A stretch of 64,000 bases of DNA from JANXUC01 sp043782485 (GTDB lineage: Bacteria > Acidobacteriota > Terriglobia > Terriglobales > Acidobacteriaceae), in NCBI GenBank assembly GCA_043782485.1, contig JAYWAL010000102.1:1-64000 (forward strand), read 5' to 3'. Within the stretch, counting starts at the first letter, position 1. Each line of letters begins with the position of its first letter. The translations under genes were made by a program, and so were the position numbers. This document shows, in pieces, positions 51,648 through 59,806 of the stretch. The notes under the pieces are model-generated. The model worked only from the letters and a program-made list of their open reading frames with translations, was not told where the DNA came from and did no database searches.

Positions 51648-52298
51648 TTACTTCACACCAATCAGCTCCACATCAAAAATCAACGTGGAATTCGCTGGAA
51701 TCACCGGCGGATAGCCACGTTCGCCGTACGCGATTTGCGGTGGAATGTGCAACTGGCGCTTGCCACCAACCTTCATTCCCGCAACACCCTCGTCCCAGCC
51801 TTTGATTACCTGACCCTGCCCCAGCATGAAGGGAAAGTTCCGGCCCGTGCCCACGGAGCTGTCAAATTTATGGCCGTCGGTGAGCCAGCCGGTGTACTGA
51901 ACTTCCACGCGCTGTCCCGCGGTCGCGGTTGCTCCCGTTCCGGTTTTGACATCCCAATATTGCAGTCCAGAGGAAGTGGTGATGCCTGCGCCGGTGACGG
52001 GCGTGGGAGCGTTGGGATCGACTTTGGTCAAGGGGGTCCTTTTCTTCCTGACAACGGTTTTTCCGGCGGTTTTTCCGGCGGCAGCCTTGGTTCCGGTGTG
52101 ATGAACGGTGGTGGATTTTTTAGCCGTTGGTGCCGTCCTGGAAGTAGCGGACTTCGTCGCGGCCGTTGCGGGCTTCTTCGCGACCGGCTTCTTGGCCGGG
52201 GTTGTGGGTGGAGTAGTTGTTTGGGTCGTGGAATCTTGTGCCAAGGCCGTGGTTATGGCCAGCCCGAGGACTGCGATTCCGAATGCGAGTTTCGACAT
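51648..52298 (-). CDS. secreted FKBP-type peptidyl-prolyl isomerase
   Basis: About 216 residues from ATG 52298 (MSKLAFGIAVLGLAITTALAQ, a signal peptide). A low-complexity Thr/Lys/Pro/Ala linker (about 22-95) leads to one complete FKBP domain (about 105-215). This has VEVQYTGWLTDGHKFDSSVGTGRNFPFMLGQGQVIKGWDEGVAGMKVGGKRQLHIPP and YGERGYPPVIPANSTLIFDVELIGV, with the conserved Tyr, Asp, Phe, Trp and Tyr of the active site. It should assist folding of exported proteins. It converges on rpmB, whose terminator lies in the gap. Confidence 0.93.
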   Translation of the reverse strand: MSKLAFGIAVLGLAITTALAQDSTTQTTTPPTTPAKKPVAKKPATAATKSATSRTAPTAKKSTTVHHTGTKAAAGKTAGKTVVRKKRTPLTKVDPNAPTPVTGAGITTSSGLQYWDVKTGTGATATAGQRVEVQYTGWLTDGHKFDSSVGTGRNFPFMLGQGQVIKGWDEGVAGMKVGGKRQLHIPPQIAYGERGYPPVIPANSTLIFDVELIGVK

Positions 52299-52457
52299 GA
52301 GTTCTGCTCCTGTTGTGGCTTGAACCTTGAGTCTGGCGATCACTAGCTAAACCTGACCTCGGGGACTAAAGCCCATTTTTTTGAATATTCTGACGGCACG
52401 GCTGAAGCCGGGCCCTTTCAAAGCAGCGATTCTCGCAGACCACCCAAGGCAACCCGT

Positions 52458-52835
52458 TCATGCTAAAGCAATGACGTCGATTTCCACGAGTACATCCTTT
52501 GGCAACCTCGCCACTTCCACGGTGGAGCGCGCCGGCGGCGCGGACGGAAAGTAGCGCCCGTAAACTTCGTTCATGGCCACAAAATCGTTCATACTCTTGA
52601 GAAACACGCCGCAGCGGACGACCTTATCCATACCGGAGCCCGCAGCGTGCAAGATCGCCGCCAGGTTCTTCATAACGCGCTCGGTTTGCGCGGCGACATC
52701 TCCAGGAACAACCTGCCCGGTCGCGGGATCAAGCGCAACCTGCCCGGCTGTAAAAACAAAACCGCCCGCCTTGACTGCCTGCGAATAGGGGCCTATCGCC
52801 TTAGGAGCATCGGGAGTGGAGATTACTTCGCGCAT
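52458..52835 (-). CDS. ridA: RidA family enamine/imine deaminase
   Basis: 125 residues from ATG 52835. The sequence VISTPDAPKAIGPYSQAVKAGGFVFTAGQVALDP and the active-site Arg in DKVVRCGVFLKSMNDFVAMNEVYGRYF, plus ARSTVEVARLPKDVLVEIDVIA, are classical RidA. It hydrolyses reactive 2-aminoacrylate and related imines. The Arg that binds the substrate carboxylate (PARSTVEV) is present, so the enzyme is probably active. The frame extends upstream to 52916 without homology. Confidence 0.93.
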   Translation of the reverse strand: MREVISTPDAPKAIGPYSQAVKAGGFVFTAGQVALDPATGQVVPGDVAAQTERVMKNLAAILHAAGSGMDKVVRCGVFLKSMNDFVAMNEVYGRYFPSAPPARSTVEVARLPKDVLVEIDVIALA

Positions 52836-53046
52836 GGGGCCTCTGCAACCAACCTTGGCAATGAGAACTACCGATTGTAGACGAGGGTGAGGTGTTTGCA
52901 AAAACTCAGTGCGCATTGGCTACTGCCGCGATAGGGCTACGATATTGCGACAGCAGCGGGATAGATGCAGAATCAACACATCACTGACGGACAAATGCTT
53001 CTTGGTCCGGCCTGGAGTGGACTTCCTTCCTCATGGGAGATATTGA

Positions 53047-53466
53047 TTAGCCTAGATGCGGTGCCACCATGGTGATGAAATCTTTGGTAGAAACGACCTT
53101 CGTTTTCGTCCAGTACGTGGGAAAATGACGCAGGTTGCCTGTCACCAGGTAGTCAGCTTTGGCAGCATCGGCGCACTCGAGAAAAATATTATCGTCCGGG
53201 TCGTTGGCGACGTCAAGTTGCCGAGACGGAAACGTCAGGTGAGCGCGCGCTTTGATGATTTGCAGAAACTGCTGTTGCACCCCTTTGCGAATGCCCAATT
53301 CCGGTCGCGCCAAAACTTCTCGGTACTCCGCGAGAATGACACTGGTGACGTAAAGCCGCGCTGGCTTGGTGACGGCAAACAAAAATACGGTCCGCTGCAA
53401 GCCATCAGGCTTCAGAGCCGCCGATACGACAATATTCGTGTCCAGGACTACGCGTAGCGGAAGCAC
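53047..53466 (-). CDS. PIN domain toxin (PIN_3 / COG1569 type)
   Basis: 139 residues from GTG 53466, overlapping the antitoxin stop by one nt (TAGTG). The acidic PIN residues are in RVVLDTNIVVSAAL (Asp), ILAEYREVLARPE (Glu) and DPDDNIFLECADAAKADYLVTGN (Asp-Asp and later Asp). This branch is annotated as toxins of type II modules and is predicted to be an RNase. The Phd-type partner upstream fits. It is the third toxin-antitoxin pair of the window. Confidence 0.87.
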   Translation of the reverse strand: MLPLRVVLDTNIVVSAALKPDGLQRTVFLFAVTKPARLYVTSVILAEYREVLARPELGIRKGVQQQFLQIIKARAHLTFPSRQLDVANDPDDNIFLECADAAKADYLVTGNLRHFPTYWTKTKVVSTKDFITMVAPHLG

Positions 53467-53768
53467 TAGTGCTTGCGGCGATCAGCGCGCGCCGCTTTGA
53501 TAATTTGATCAATCTGCCGAGAGGTCAGCTTGTCTGTACCGTTGCGCACGGATTCTTCGCCGAGAATTTTTAGGACTTCTGGCTCCGGAGCGGCGAGGCG
53601 AACGTAATCCTTGAGACTTAGCAAGATCGCTCTGGGTGTGCCACGCTTTTCAATGATCAGGGAACCGCGCTGGCCTTCAACACGCGCCAGAAGCTTGCCG
53701 AAATTTGCTCGAGCGTGAAGTGCTGAGACAACCATTCCTTCATTTCGCCGGGCCTTTACGGTAGCCAT
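53466..53768 (-). CDS. Phd/YefM-type antitoxin
   Basis: 100 residues from ATG 53768, with GGAGG eight nt upstream. The N-terminal part, VVSALHARANFGKLLARVEG followed by SLIIEKRGTPRAILLSLKDYV, is the Phd/YefM DNA-binding fold. The C-terminal part (EPEVLKILGEESVRNGTDKLTSRQIDQIIKAARADR) is a charged toxin-binding tail. Its promoter overlaps a perfect palindrome at 53777-53796, which supports autoregulation. Confidence 0.85.
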   Translation of the reverse strand: MATVKARRNEGMVVSALHARANFGKLLARVEGQRGSLIIEKRGTPRAILLSLKDYVRLAAPEPEVLKILGEESVRNGTDKLTSRQIDQIIKAARADRRKH

Positions 53769-53776
53769 GAACCCTC

Positions 53777-53822
53777 CAGTTCAACTCTTTGAACTGTACG
53801 GTTGACGCTGGGTCTCTGTCAA
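53777..53822 (-). promoter_or_regulatory. promoter and operator of the third toxin-antitoxin operon
   Basis: On the minus strand a perfect -35, TTGACA (53822-53817), is followed after 18 nt by a -10-like TACAGT (53798-53793). The palindrome CAGTTCAACTCTTTGAACTG (53777-53796) has eight-bp perfect arms, overlaps the -10 and ends next to the GGAGG ribosome site. Confidence 0.8.
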
Positions 53823-53833
53823 CTTTACCCCCC

Positions 53834-56023
53834 CTATACCTTCTGCAATCTCTGCACCTCATGCAGCCCCGGAATTTTCCGCAGTCCCGCCATGATCTGT
53901 TCCAGATGCGTTAAGTCTTCAATATCCAGCAGCACTTCCACCGTCGCCTGCGTATCTGCCGAGCGCGATTGGATGTTGCGGATATTGGCGCGGGCGTCGC
54001 CGATTACCGTGGTGATCTGCTTCAACATGCCAAAGCGGTCGTCGCAGACGATGAGCAGGCGGACCGGGTAGGCAGCGGGGGCTTCGCCGGCATCGCTGGC
54101 CCAGGCTACGTCGATGCGGCGCTCGGGCTCGTACAAGAGGTTTGTGACATTGGAACACTTGACAGCGTGAACGGCCACGCCCTTACCGCGCGTGATGTAG
54201 CCGGTGATGGCTTCGCCCTTAATCGGGTTGCAGCAGCGGGCGCGGTAGACCATGAGATCGCCGTAGCCTTTGACGATGATAGCGTCGCTTTTGCCGCCGA
54301 AGACGCGACGCACCACGCTGGACTTTTCCGTATCGCCTTCCAGCGGTGGAATACCAGCGGGGAGGATGCGGCCCAGCACCTGCTTCGCCGAATACTTGCC
54401 ATAGCCAATTCCGGCTAAAAGATCATCGGGACGGCCTAAACCATAATCCCCGGCGATGCGCTGGAGATCTTCGTCGCGCAGGTCTTTCACAGCGATGCGG
54501 TATTTCCGGGCCTCTTTGTCAATGAGCTTGCGGCCAATTTCGATGGCGCGTTCCCGTTGATGAACATTGAGCCAGTGACGAATTTTCTGCCGCGCGCGCG
54601 TGGATTTCGTGAACGAGAGCCAGTCGCGACTGGGCTTATGTGTGGTCTGCGAAATTACCTCAACAATGTCGCCGGAGTGCAATTTGTGGCGGATGGGCAC
54701 CATGCGTCCGTTGACGCGCGCGCCGACGCAACTGTGGCCAACATCCGTGTGTACGGCATAAGCAAAATCGATGGGCGTTGCATCGCGCGGCAGGACAATG
54801 ACTTTGCCCTTGGGCGTAAAGGTGTAGACCTCCTCCGGATAAAGATCGATCTTCAGCGACGAGAGGAATTCGTTCGGATCTGGAACATCGCGCTGCCACT
54901 CCACCACCTGCCGCAGCCAGGCCAGCCGCTGCTCGTCTTTCGCTGAGATGGGTCCGTCTTTATATTTCCAGTGGGCGGCGATGCCTTCCTCCGCCATCTT
55001 GTGCATTTCTTCGGTGCGAATTTGAATCTCAAACGGCATTCCATTTTCGGCAATGACTGAGGTATGTAGCGACTGGTAAAAATTCGGCCGCGGCATGGCG
55101 ATGAAATCTTTGATGCGTCCCGGCACCGGGCGCCAGACATTGTGCACAATGCCAAAAACAGCGTAGCAGTCTTGAATCGACTGCGTGATGACGCGCATGG
55201 CGAATAAGTCGTAAACCTGATCCACGCCAATTCCCTGCTTAACCAGCTTGTTGTGAATGCTGAAAATGCGCTTGATGCGGCTCTCCACTTGCGCCGTGAT
55301 GCCAGCTTCCTGAAGCTTGTCGCGCAGAACCTGGACGACGCGGGCTAGAAATTGTTCGCCTTGTTCGCGGCGGGCTTCGACTAGCTGTTGCACGTCGCCG
55401 TAGCCCGTGGGGTCCACGTAGCGGAAGCCAAGGTCTTCGAGTTCGCCGCGAATCTTTCCCATCCCCAGGCGGTGCGCGATGGGCGCGTAGATTTCCAGCG
55501 TCTCGCGGGCGATCTTCAGCTGGCGGTCGGGCGAAAGGTGTTCCAAAGTCCGCATGTTGTGCAGGCGGTCGGCGAGTTTGATGAGGACAACGCGGATGTC
55601 ATCCACCATGGCCAGCACCATTTTGCGAAGGTTTTCCGCCTGCTGCTCTTCGCGAGAGGCAAAGTCGATCTTGCCGATTTTCGTGACGCCCTCAACAATG
55701 TGCGCAACCTGCTCGCCGAATTCCTTACGGATATCGACGGTGGTGACCGAGGTGTCTTCGACGGAATCGTGCAGCAACCCCGCCGCCACGGCCACGGGGT
55801 CGAGCTTCATCTCGGCCAAAACCAAAGCAGTTTCCAAAGGATGAACAACGTACGGCTCGCCGGAAGCCCGAGTCTGGCCCTCATGATGCGTCAGCGAAAA
55901 TTCGTAGGCCTTGCGAACGATTTCCAGGTCATCGTTCGGCCGGTTGGCGCGCATGCGGTTCATCAGCTCGCGGTACTTGCCCTCGGCGGGCGAAGGAGCG
56001 GCGGGCTGTTGGCGCAGGCTCAT
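53834..56023 (-). CDS. rel: bifunctional (p)ppGpp synthetase/hydrolase, Rel/SpoT type
   Basis: 729 residues. The HD hydrolase domain (about 40-195) has VVHPLETALVLAEM and GLLHDSVEDTSVT with the metal ligands intact. The synthetase domain (about 235-350) has YDLFAMRVITQSIQDCYAVFGIVHNVWRPVPGRIKDFIAMPRPNFYQSLHTSV and EIQIRTEEMHKMAEEGIAAHWKYK. A TGS domain (VYTFTPKGKVIVLPRDATPIDFAYAVHTDVGH) and a C-terminal ACT domain follow. Both activities look possible, so it sets alarmone levels in starvation. A perfect TATAAT (56088-56083, minus strand) precedes the ATG at 56023. Confidence 0.95.
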   Translation of the reverse strand: MSLRQQPAAPSPAEGKYRELMNRMRANRPNDDLEIVRKAYEFSLTHHEGQTRASGEPYVVHPLETALVLAEMKLDPVAVAAGLLHDSVEDTSVTTVDIRKEFGEQVAHIVEGVTKIGKIDFASREEQQAENLRKMVLAMVDDIRVVLIKLADRLHNMRTLEHLSPDRQLKIARETLEIYAPIAHRLGMGKIRGELEDLGFRYVDPTGYGDVQQLVEARREQGEQFLARVVQVLRDKLQEAGITAQVESRIKRIFSIHNKLVKQGIGVDQVYDLFAMRVITQSIQDCYAVFGIVHNVWRPVPGRIKDFIAMPRPNFYQSLHTSVIAENGMPFEIQIRTEEMHKMAEEGIAAHWKYKDGPISAKDEQRLAWLRQVVEWQRDVPDPNEFLSSLKIDLYPEEVYTFTPKGKVIVLPRDATPIDFAYAVHTDVGHSCVGARVNGRMVPIRHKLHSGDIVEVISQTTHKPSRDWLSFTKSTRARQKIRHWLNVHQRERAIEIGRKLIDKEARKYRIAVKDLRDEDLQRIAGDYGLGRPDDLLAGIGYGKYSAKQVLGRILPAGIPPLEGDTEKSSVVRRVFGGKSDAIIVKGYGDLMVYRARCCNPIKGEAITGYITRGKGVAVHAVKCSNVTNLLYEPERRIDVAWASDAGEAPAAYPVRLLIVCDDRFGMLKQITTVIGDARANIRNIQSRSADTQATVEVLLDIEDLTHLEQIMAGLRKIPGLHEVQRLQKV

Positions 56024-56124
56024 AAAATTTGCTTGTCCGGGAACCGCGGTGGGCCGGGGGAAGCCGCTGGGGCCCTGTTTCCATTATAGCTTTCGAGCCA
56101 CGCGCGGACTGGTAGAGTGGGGTT

Positions 56125-57012
56125 ATGCAAGTACTGATGAGCGGCGCAACCGGATTGCTGGGTTCTGCAATCGGACAGGCATTAGAAACGGAAGGCGCGG
56201 TGATCACGCGCCTGATTCGCGGCGAAGCAGCAGGCGAAAGACAAATTCCCTGGCAGCCCGGCAGGCCTCTGAATTTGCCGATGGCATTCGACGCGGTGAT
56301 TCATCTGGCGGGTGAGAGCATTGTCGGACGGTGGACGCCAGCGAAGAAGGCGCGCATCCGCGATAGCCGCGTGCTGGGCACCCAAACGCTGGCCGATGCC
56401 ATCGCGCGCATGGCGGACAAGCCACGCGTGATGGTGGCGGCGTCGGCCATCGGCTTCTACGGCGACCGCGGGGATGAGCTGGTCAACGAAGATAGCGCTC
56501 CTGGAACAGGCTTTCTGGCCGAGACTTGCCGTGAGTGGGAAGCGGCCTCAGCGCCCGTTGAACGGGCCGGGGTGCGCGTCGCCCACATTCGCACGGGTGT
56601 TGTATTAAGCCAGCATGGCGGTGCGCTCGGGCAAATGTTACTGCCGTTTCGCCTGGGCTTGGGCGGGCGGCTGGGCAGCGGCAAGCAGTGGATGAGCTGG
56701 ATTCACGTGGATGACATTGTCGGAGCCGTGCGTCACATTCTGGCAAATGAAGCTGTGCAAGGGCCGGTTAATCTGACGGCGCCGCATCCGGTGACGAATG
56801 CCGAGTTCACGAAAACCCTGGGAAAGGCTTTAACGCGTCCGACGATCGTTCCTGTTCCCGCTTTTGCCCTGCGGCTGGCGCTGGGCGAAATGGCGAATGA
56901 AGCCTTGCTGGCGAGTGAGCGGGTGCAGCCCTTACGGCTGTTGAGTAGCGGATATCAGTTCCGCTTTCGAGAACTCGGGACCGCGTTGGAGAACCTTATC
57001 GCGAAACATTGA
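56125..57012 (+). CDS. TIGR01777 family NAD-dependent epimerase/dehydratase-like protein
   Basis: 295 residues. The N-terminal Rossmann motif is MSGATGLLGSAIGQALE (GxxGxxG). MVAASAIGFYGDRGDELVNEDSAPGTGFLAE, WEAASAPVERAGVRVAHIRTGVVLSQHGGALGQML and WMSWIHVDDIVGAVRHIL are the signature blocks of this family, along with the C-terminal DUF1731 (PAFALRLALGEMANEALLASERVQPLRLLSSGYQFRF). The family includes E. coli YfcH and the SulA cell-division-linked proteins; its reaction is not established. It is divergent from rel. Confidence 0.92.
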   Translation: MQVLMSGATGLLGSAIGQALETEGAVITRLIRGEAAGERQIPWQPGRPLNLPMAFDAVIHLAGESIVGRWTPAKKARIRDSRVLGTQTLADAIARMADKPRVMVAASAIGFYGDRGDELVNEDSAPGTGFLAETCREWEAASAPVERAGVRVAHIRTGVVLSQHGGALGQMLLPFRLGLGGRLGSGKQWMSWIHVDDIVGAVRHILANEAVQGPVNLTAPHPVTNAEFTKTLGKALTRPTIVPVPAFALRLALGEMANEALLASERVQPLRLLSSGYQFRFRELGTALENLIAKH

Positions 57013-57013
57013 G

Positions 57014-58549
57014 CTACTTAAATCGGGCCAAATCGAACGCCTTCACGCGCTCCACCACGTTCAACACATGCTTCGGCAGCGGAAGCGCGCTGCCTTCTTC
57101 CACAATCGGAATCAACTTGTCAAATTCCGGCCCGGAATGAGAGCCGGTTAACATGATGCGAATGGGATGAAACAGCTCTTTTCCCTTGGCCCCACTCTCC
57201 GCTTTCACCTCGTTGACGATGACCTTAAAGCGCTCCGCCGTGAGCGGCTCGCCGCAGGAATGCAGGTCGAGCGCCTTGGCCGTAAAGCTGGAAAACACAG
57301 CGCTGGTGTGGGGCAAGCCCAGTACTGGCGCGTTATCCGGATCCGCCAATGCCGCCGCCGGATCAAAACCAAAAATGGAACCAGCGCGCTTCGGTAATTG
57401 ATCCAGCCGGTCGACTGACGGCACCAGCAGGCTGAGAACCCGATCAAACCACACTTGCGTGGCGTCGTCCATGCTGGCGGGCAGCAGGCCGGCATCAACA
57501 AAATAGGGGGCGGACAGCGCCGTGATTCGCCCGGGTAAAGACTCTTTAATGTAATGGCGATTCAGCCAATACAACTTTTCCGTATCAAAAACAGCCGGGG
57601 AGGGCGTGACCCGCTCCAGAGTAAATTCCTGCACCAACTCCCGCGGAGAGAAAATCTCGCGAGTCCCGCCACTCGGCGCCCAGCCCAGCAGCGCCAGGTA
57701 GTTGCTCAGCGCCTCCGGCAGCACTCCCATTTCGCGGAAAGTCGCGATGGAAGTCGCGCCGTGGCGCTTGGAAAGCCTCTGGCGGTCTTTGCCCAGAATG
57801 GTGGAAAGGTGCGCGAACTCGGGCACAGGCCAGCCCAGCGCCTCATACACAGCCACTTGTTTGGGCGTATTGGAAAGGTGATCGTCGCCGCGGATCACGT
57901 GCGTGATCTTCATCAGCGCGTCGTCAATCACCACCACGAAGTTGTAGACCGGCATGCCGGAAGAACGCAGAATGATCGGGTCGCTCACCACTTCGTTCGA
58001 GAATTCCACCGGGCCGTGGACAATGTCGTGAAAGCGAATGGGGCGCTCGGGAATGTGCTGGCGAATGGCGCAGGCTTCTCCGGCTGCGCGGCGCCGCAGC
58101 GCTTCTGCCGGATCAATCTTACGGCAGGTTCCGGGATACATCGGCTGGCGATGCTCTTTCTCTGCCAGATCGCGCAGGCGCTTCAGCTCCGCCTCGGGGC
58201 AAAAGCAGAGGTACGCCTTGCCCTCAGCCAGTAGCCGCTCAGCGTATTCGCGATAGGTGTCGGTGCGGTCCGACTGGCGGTAGGGCGCATATTCCCCGCC
58301 AACGTCTGGGCCTTCGTCCCAGTCGAGACCCAGCCATTTCAGGTCGTCGATGAGCTGCGCCTCAAAGCGCGCTTCGCTGCGCTCCACATCGGTATCTTCA
58401 ATGCGCAGGATCATCGTCCCGCCGGTTTTGCGGGCGTAGAGCCAGTTCACCAGCGCGGTGCGGGCGTTGCCAACATGCAGCTGGCCCGTGGGCGAAGGCG
58501 CGAAGCGCACGCGCACGCCCGAGGAAGAGTTTTTCGCGTCCGAGGTCAC
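57014..58549 (-). CDS. gltX: glutamyl-tRNA synthetase
   Basis: 511 residues from GTG 58549. The class I HIGH motif appears as PSPTGQLHVGNARTALVNWLYAR, and the KMSKS motif as DRQRLSKRHGATSI. The full anticodon-binding C-domain is present. A discriminating or non-discriminating specificity cannot be told from the sequence by eye. The C-terminal part is typical length. It converges on the epimerase gene with a 1-nt gap. Confidence 0.95.
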   Translation of the reverse strand: MTSDAKNSSSGVRVRFAPSPTGQLHVGNARTALVNWLYARKTGGTMILRIEDTDVERSEARFEAQLIDDLKWLGLDWDEGPDVGGEYAPYRQSDRTDTYREYAERLLAEGKAYLCFCPEAELKRLRDLAEKEHRQPMYPGTCRKIDPAEALRRRAAGEACAIRQHIPERPIRFHDIVHGPVEFSNEVVSDPIILRSSGMPVYNFVVVIDDALMKITHVIRGDDHLSNTPKQVAVYEALGWPVPEFAHLSTILGKDRQRLSKRHGATSIATFREMGVLPEALSNYLALLGWAPSGGTREIFSPRELVQEFTLERVTPSPAVFDTEKLYWLNRHYIKESLPGRITALSAPYFVDAGLLPASMDDATQVWFDRVLSLLVPSVDRLDQLPKRAGSIFGFDPAAALADPDNAPVLGLPHTSAVFSSFTAKALDLHSCGEPLTAERFKVIVNEVKAESGAKGKELFHPIRIMLTGSHSGPEFDKLIPIVEEGSALPLPKHVLNVVERVKAFDLARFK

Positions 58550-58605
58550 TCTTCGATGGTATCAGGAGATGGAATCAGGTTTCAGACTGTCGGGAAAACA
58601 CCGAC

Positions 58606-59613
58606 CTACGCGAGCGATCCGTCCCGCACCCGAAGATGCGTGTGCGTAATGCGATCATGCCAGCAAAGGTGGTTTTCATCCAGCCGCACCCATGCATAGC
58701 CCAGCATCATCGAAGCGGCGCTCAGCAGCGAGGCCAGCCAACGCCAGCGCCGCTGTTTCTTCCCAGGCAAAGACCCGTCCAGGTTCACCAACTCAAGCCG
58801 ACAGGCCCTCAGCCCCAAGGTGGTTCCGCTATACACCATCAGCAAGTACTGGTACCCCAGCCACAAAACGCCGGAGGCAACCAGCGCAGCGATTATGAAC
58901 TGCGTCCGCGGCGGAATCTCATGCGTAACCTTCGACGCCACCCATCCCCAAAGCCCAACTCCGCAGCCTACAAAGCAGAGGTCTACAGCCACCGCCGCCA
59001 CCCGTCGCCCAATCGACGCGGGACGCAGCGGTACACCGGTCGCCGGATTCGGATTCGCTTCCGGCGCTTCCAGCAGGATTCCGCCCAGCGCAGGCTCGGA
59101 AGGCACCAGCTCCGGCGCGTCCAGAATGCGCGGCTGTTCAATCATGGGCTCCGCTAGGCCGTCCCAAGCCTCGGACTCCATGGTGCGCGGAAACTCAATC
59201 AGGTTGGTGACTGCTGGGGGCGGAGTGGTACAAACGGCGACCGTATCAACCACCGCCGGAGCCTCTCCCGCGCTAGGAACAATCCGCAGCCCATCTCCGC
59301 TTGCCCGCTCAGGCTCAACTTGAGGCTCCAGTGCCAGGGCCGACAAAAAAACTTCGGGAGCCGCCGAGCGAAAAGCGTCATTCTCAAACGGCAACTGCAA
59401 CGAAGGATATTTGGGCGTCCGCGGTTTCCGGCGCACGCGGTAGTCGTGCATCTTGGCGGCAAGTTCAGCGCGCCAGTCGTGAGCAGGCTCCGCCGCGTTG
59501 TCTTGCAATGCGCTCAGTTCCGCCGATTCAGACGGAGCAGCCTCCTCAGCACTCATCATCTCCCCCATCGCGTCACCACCGGGGTCCAGCATTACTTCAT
59601 CAGACATAAGCAT
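58606..59613 (-). CDS. RDD family membrane protein with long acidic N-terminus
   Basis: About 335 residues from ATG 59613 (MLMSDEVM); the frame is open to 59706 and another ATG lies at 59607. The first 190 residues are acidic, Pro/Ala-rich and of low complexity, with no recognised domain. The C-terminal RDD domain (about 205-330) has SIGRRVAAVAVDLCFVG (Arg and Asp), two membrane helices (FIIAALVASGVLWLGYQYLLMVY) and GLRACRLELVN. Some RDD proteins act as sodium/proton exchangers, but most are uncharacterised. It is divergent from lptD, about 190 nt away. Confidence 0.82.
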   Translation of the reverse strand: MLMSDEVMLDPGGDAMGEMMSAEEAAPSESAELSALQDNAAEPAHDWRAELAAKMHDYRVRRKPRTPKYPSLQLPFENDAFRSAAPEVFLSALALEPQVEPERASGDGLRIVPSAGEAPAVVDTVAVCTTPPPAVTNLIEFPRTMESEAWDGLAEPMIEQPRILDAPELVPSEPALGGILLEAPEANPNPATGVPLRPASIGRRVAAVAVDLCFVGCGVGLWGWVASKVTHEIPPRTQFIIAALVASGVLWLGYQYLLMVYSGTTLGLRACRLELVNLDGSLPGKKQRRWRWLASLLSAASMMLGYAWVRLDENHLCWHDRITHTHLRVRDGSLA

Positions 59614-59806
59614 TCCGTCGCGGCGCAAACACCGTTGTAGGGAGAACGAAGGCCGGGAGACTGTCAAACCAGAGCGCGGAAAACGGTCATGCCGCGCGAC
59701 AAGCACTCAGCGGAGCCGATTTGGTTTCACCGACTGGGGCGTGCTAAGGTCACGTATCCCCGGTGAGCCACCCATTCAGCTCCGCGGGGCATCTGAACGC
59801 AATGCG

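Noticed and set aside
59498..59806. N-terminal extension of the lptD frame
   Set aside because: It is antisense to the RDD gene, has no homology to LptD, and a signal peptide starts exactly at ATG 59807.
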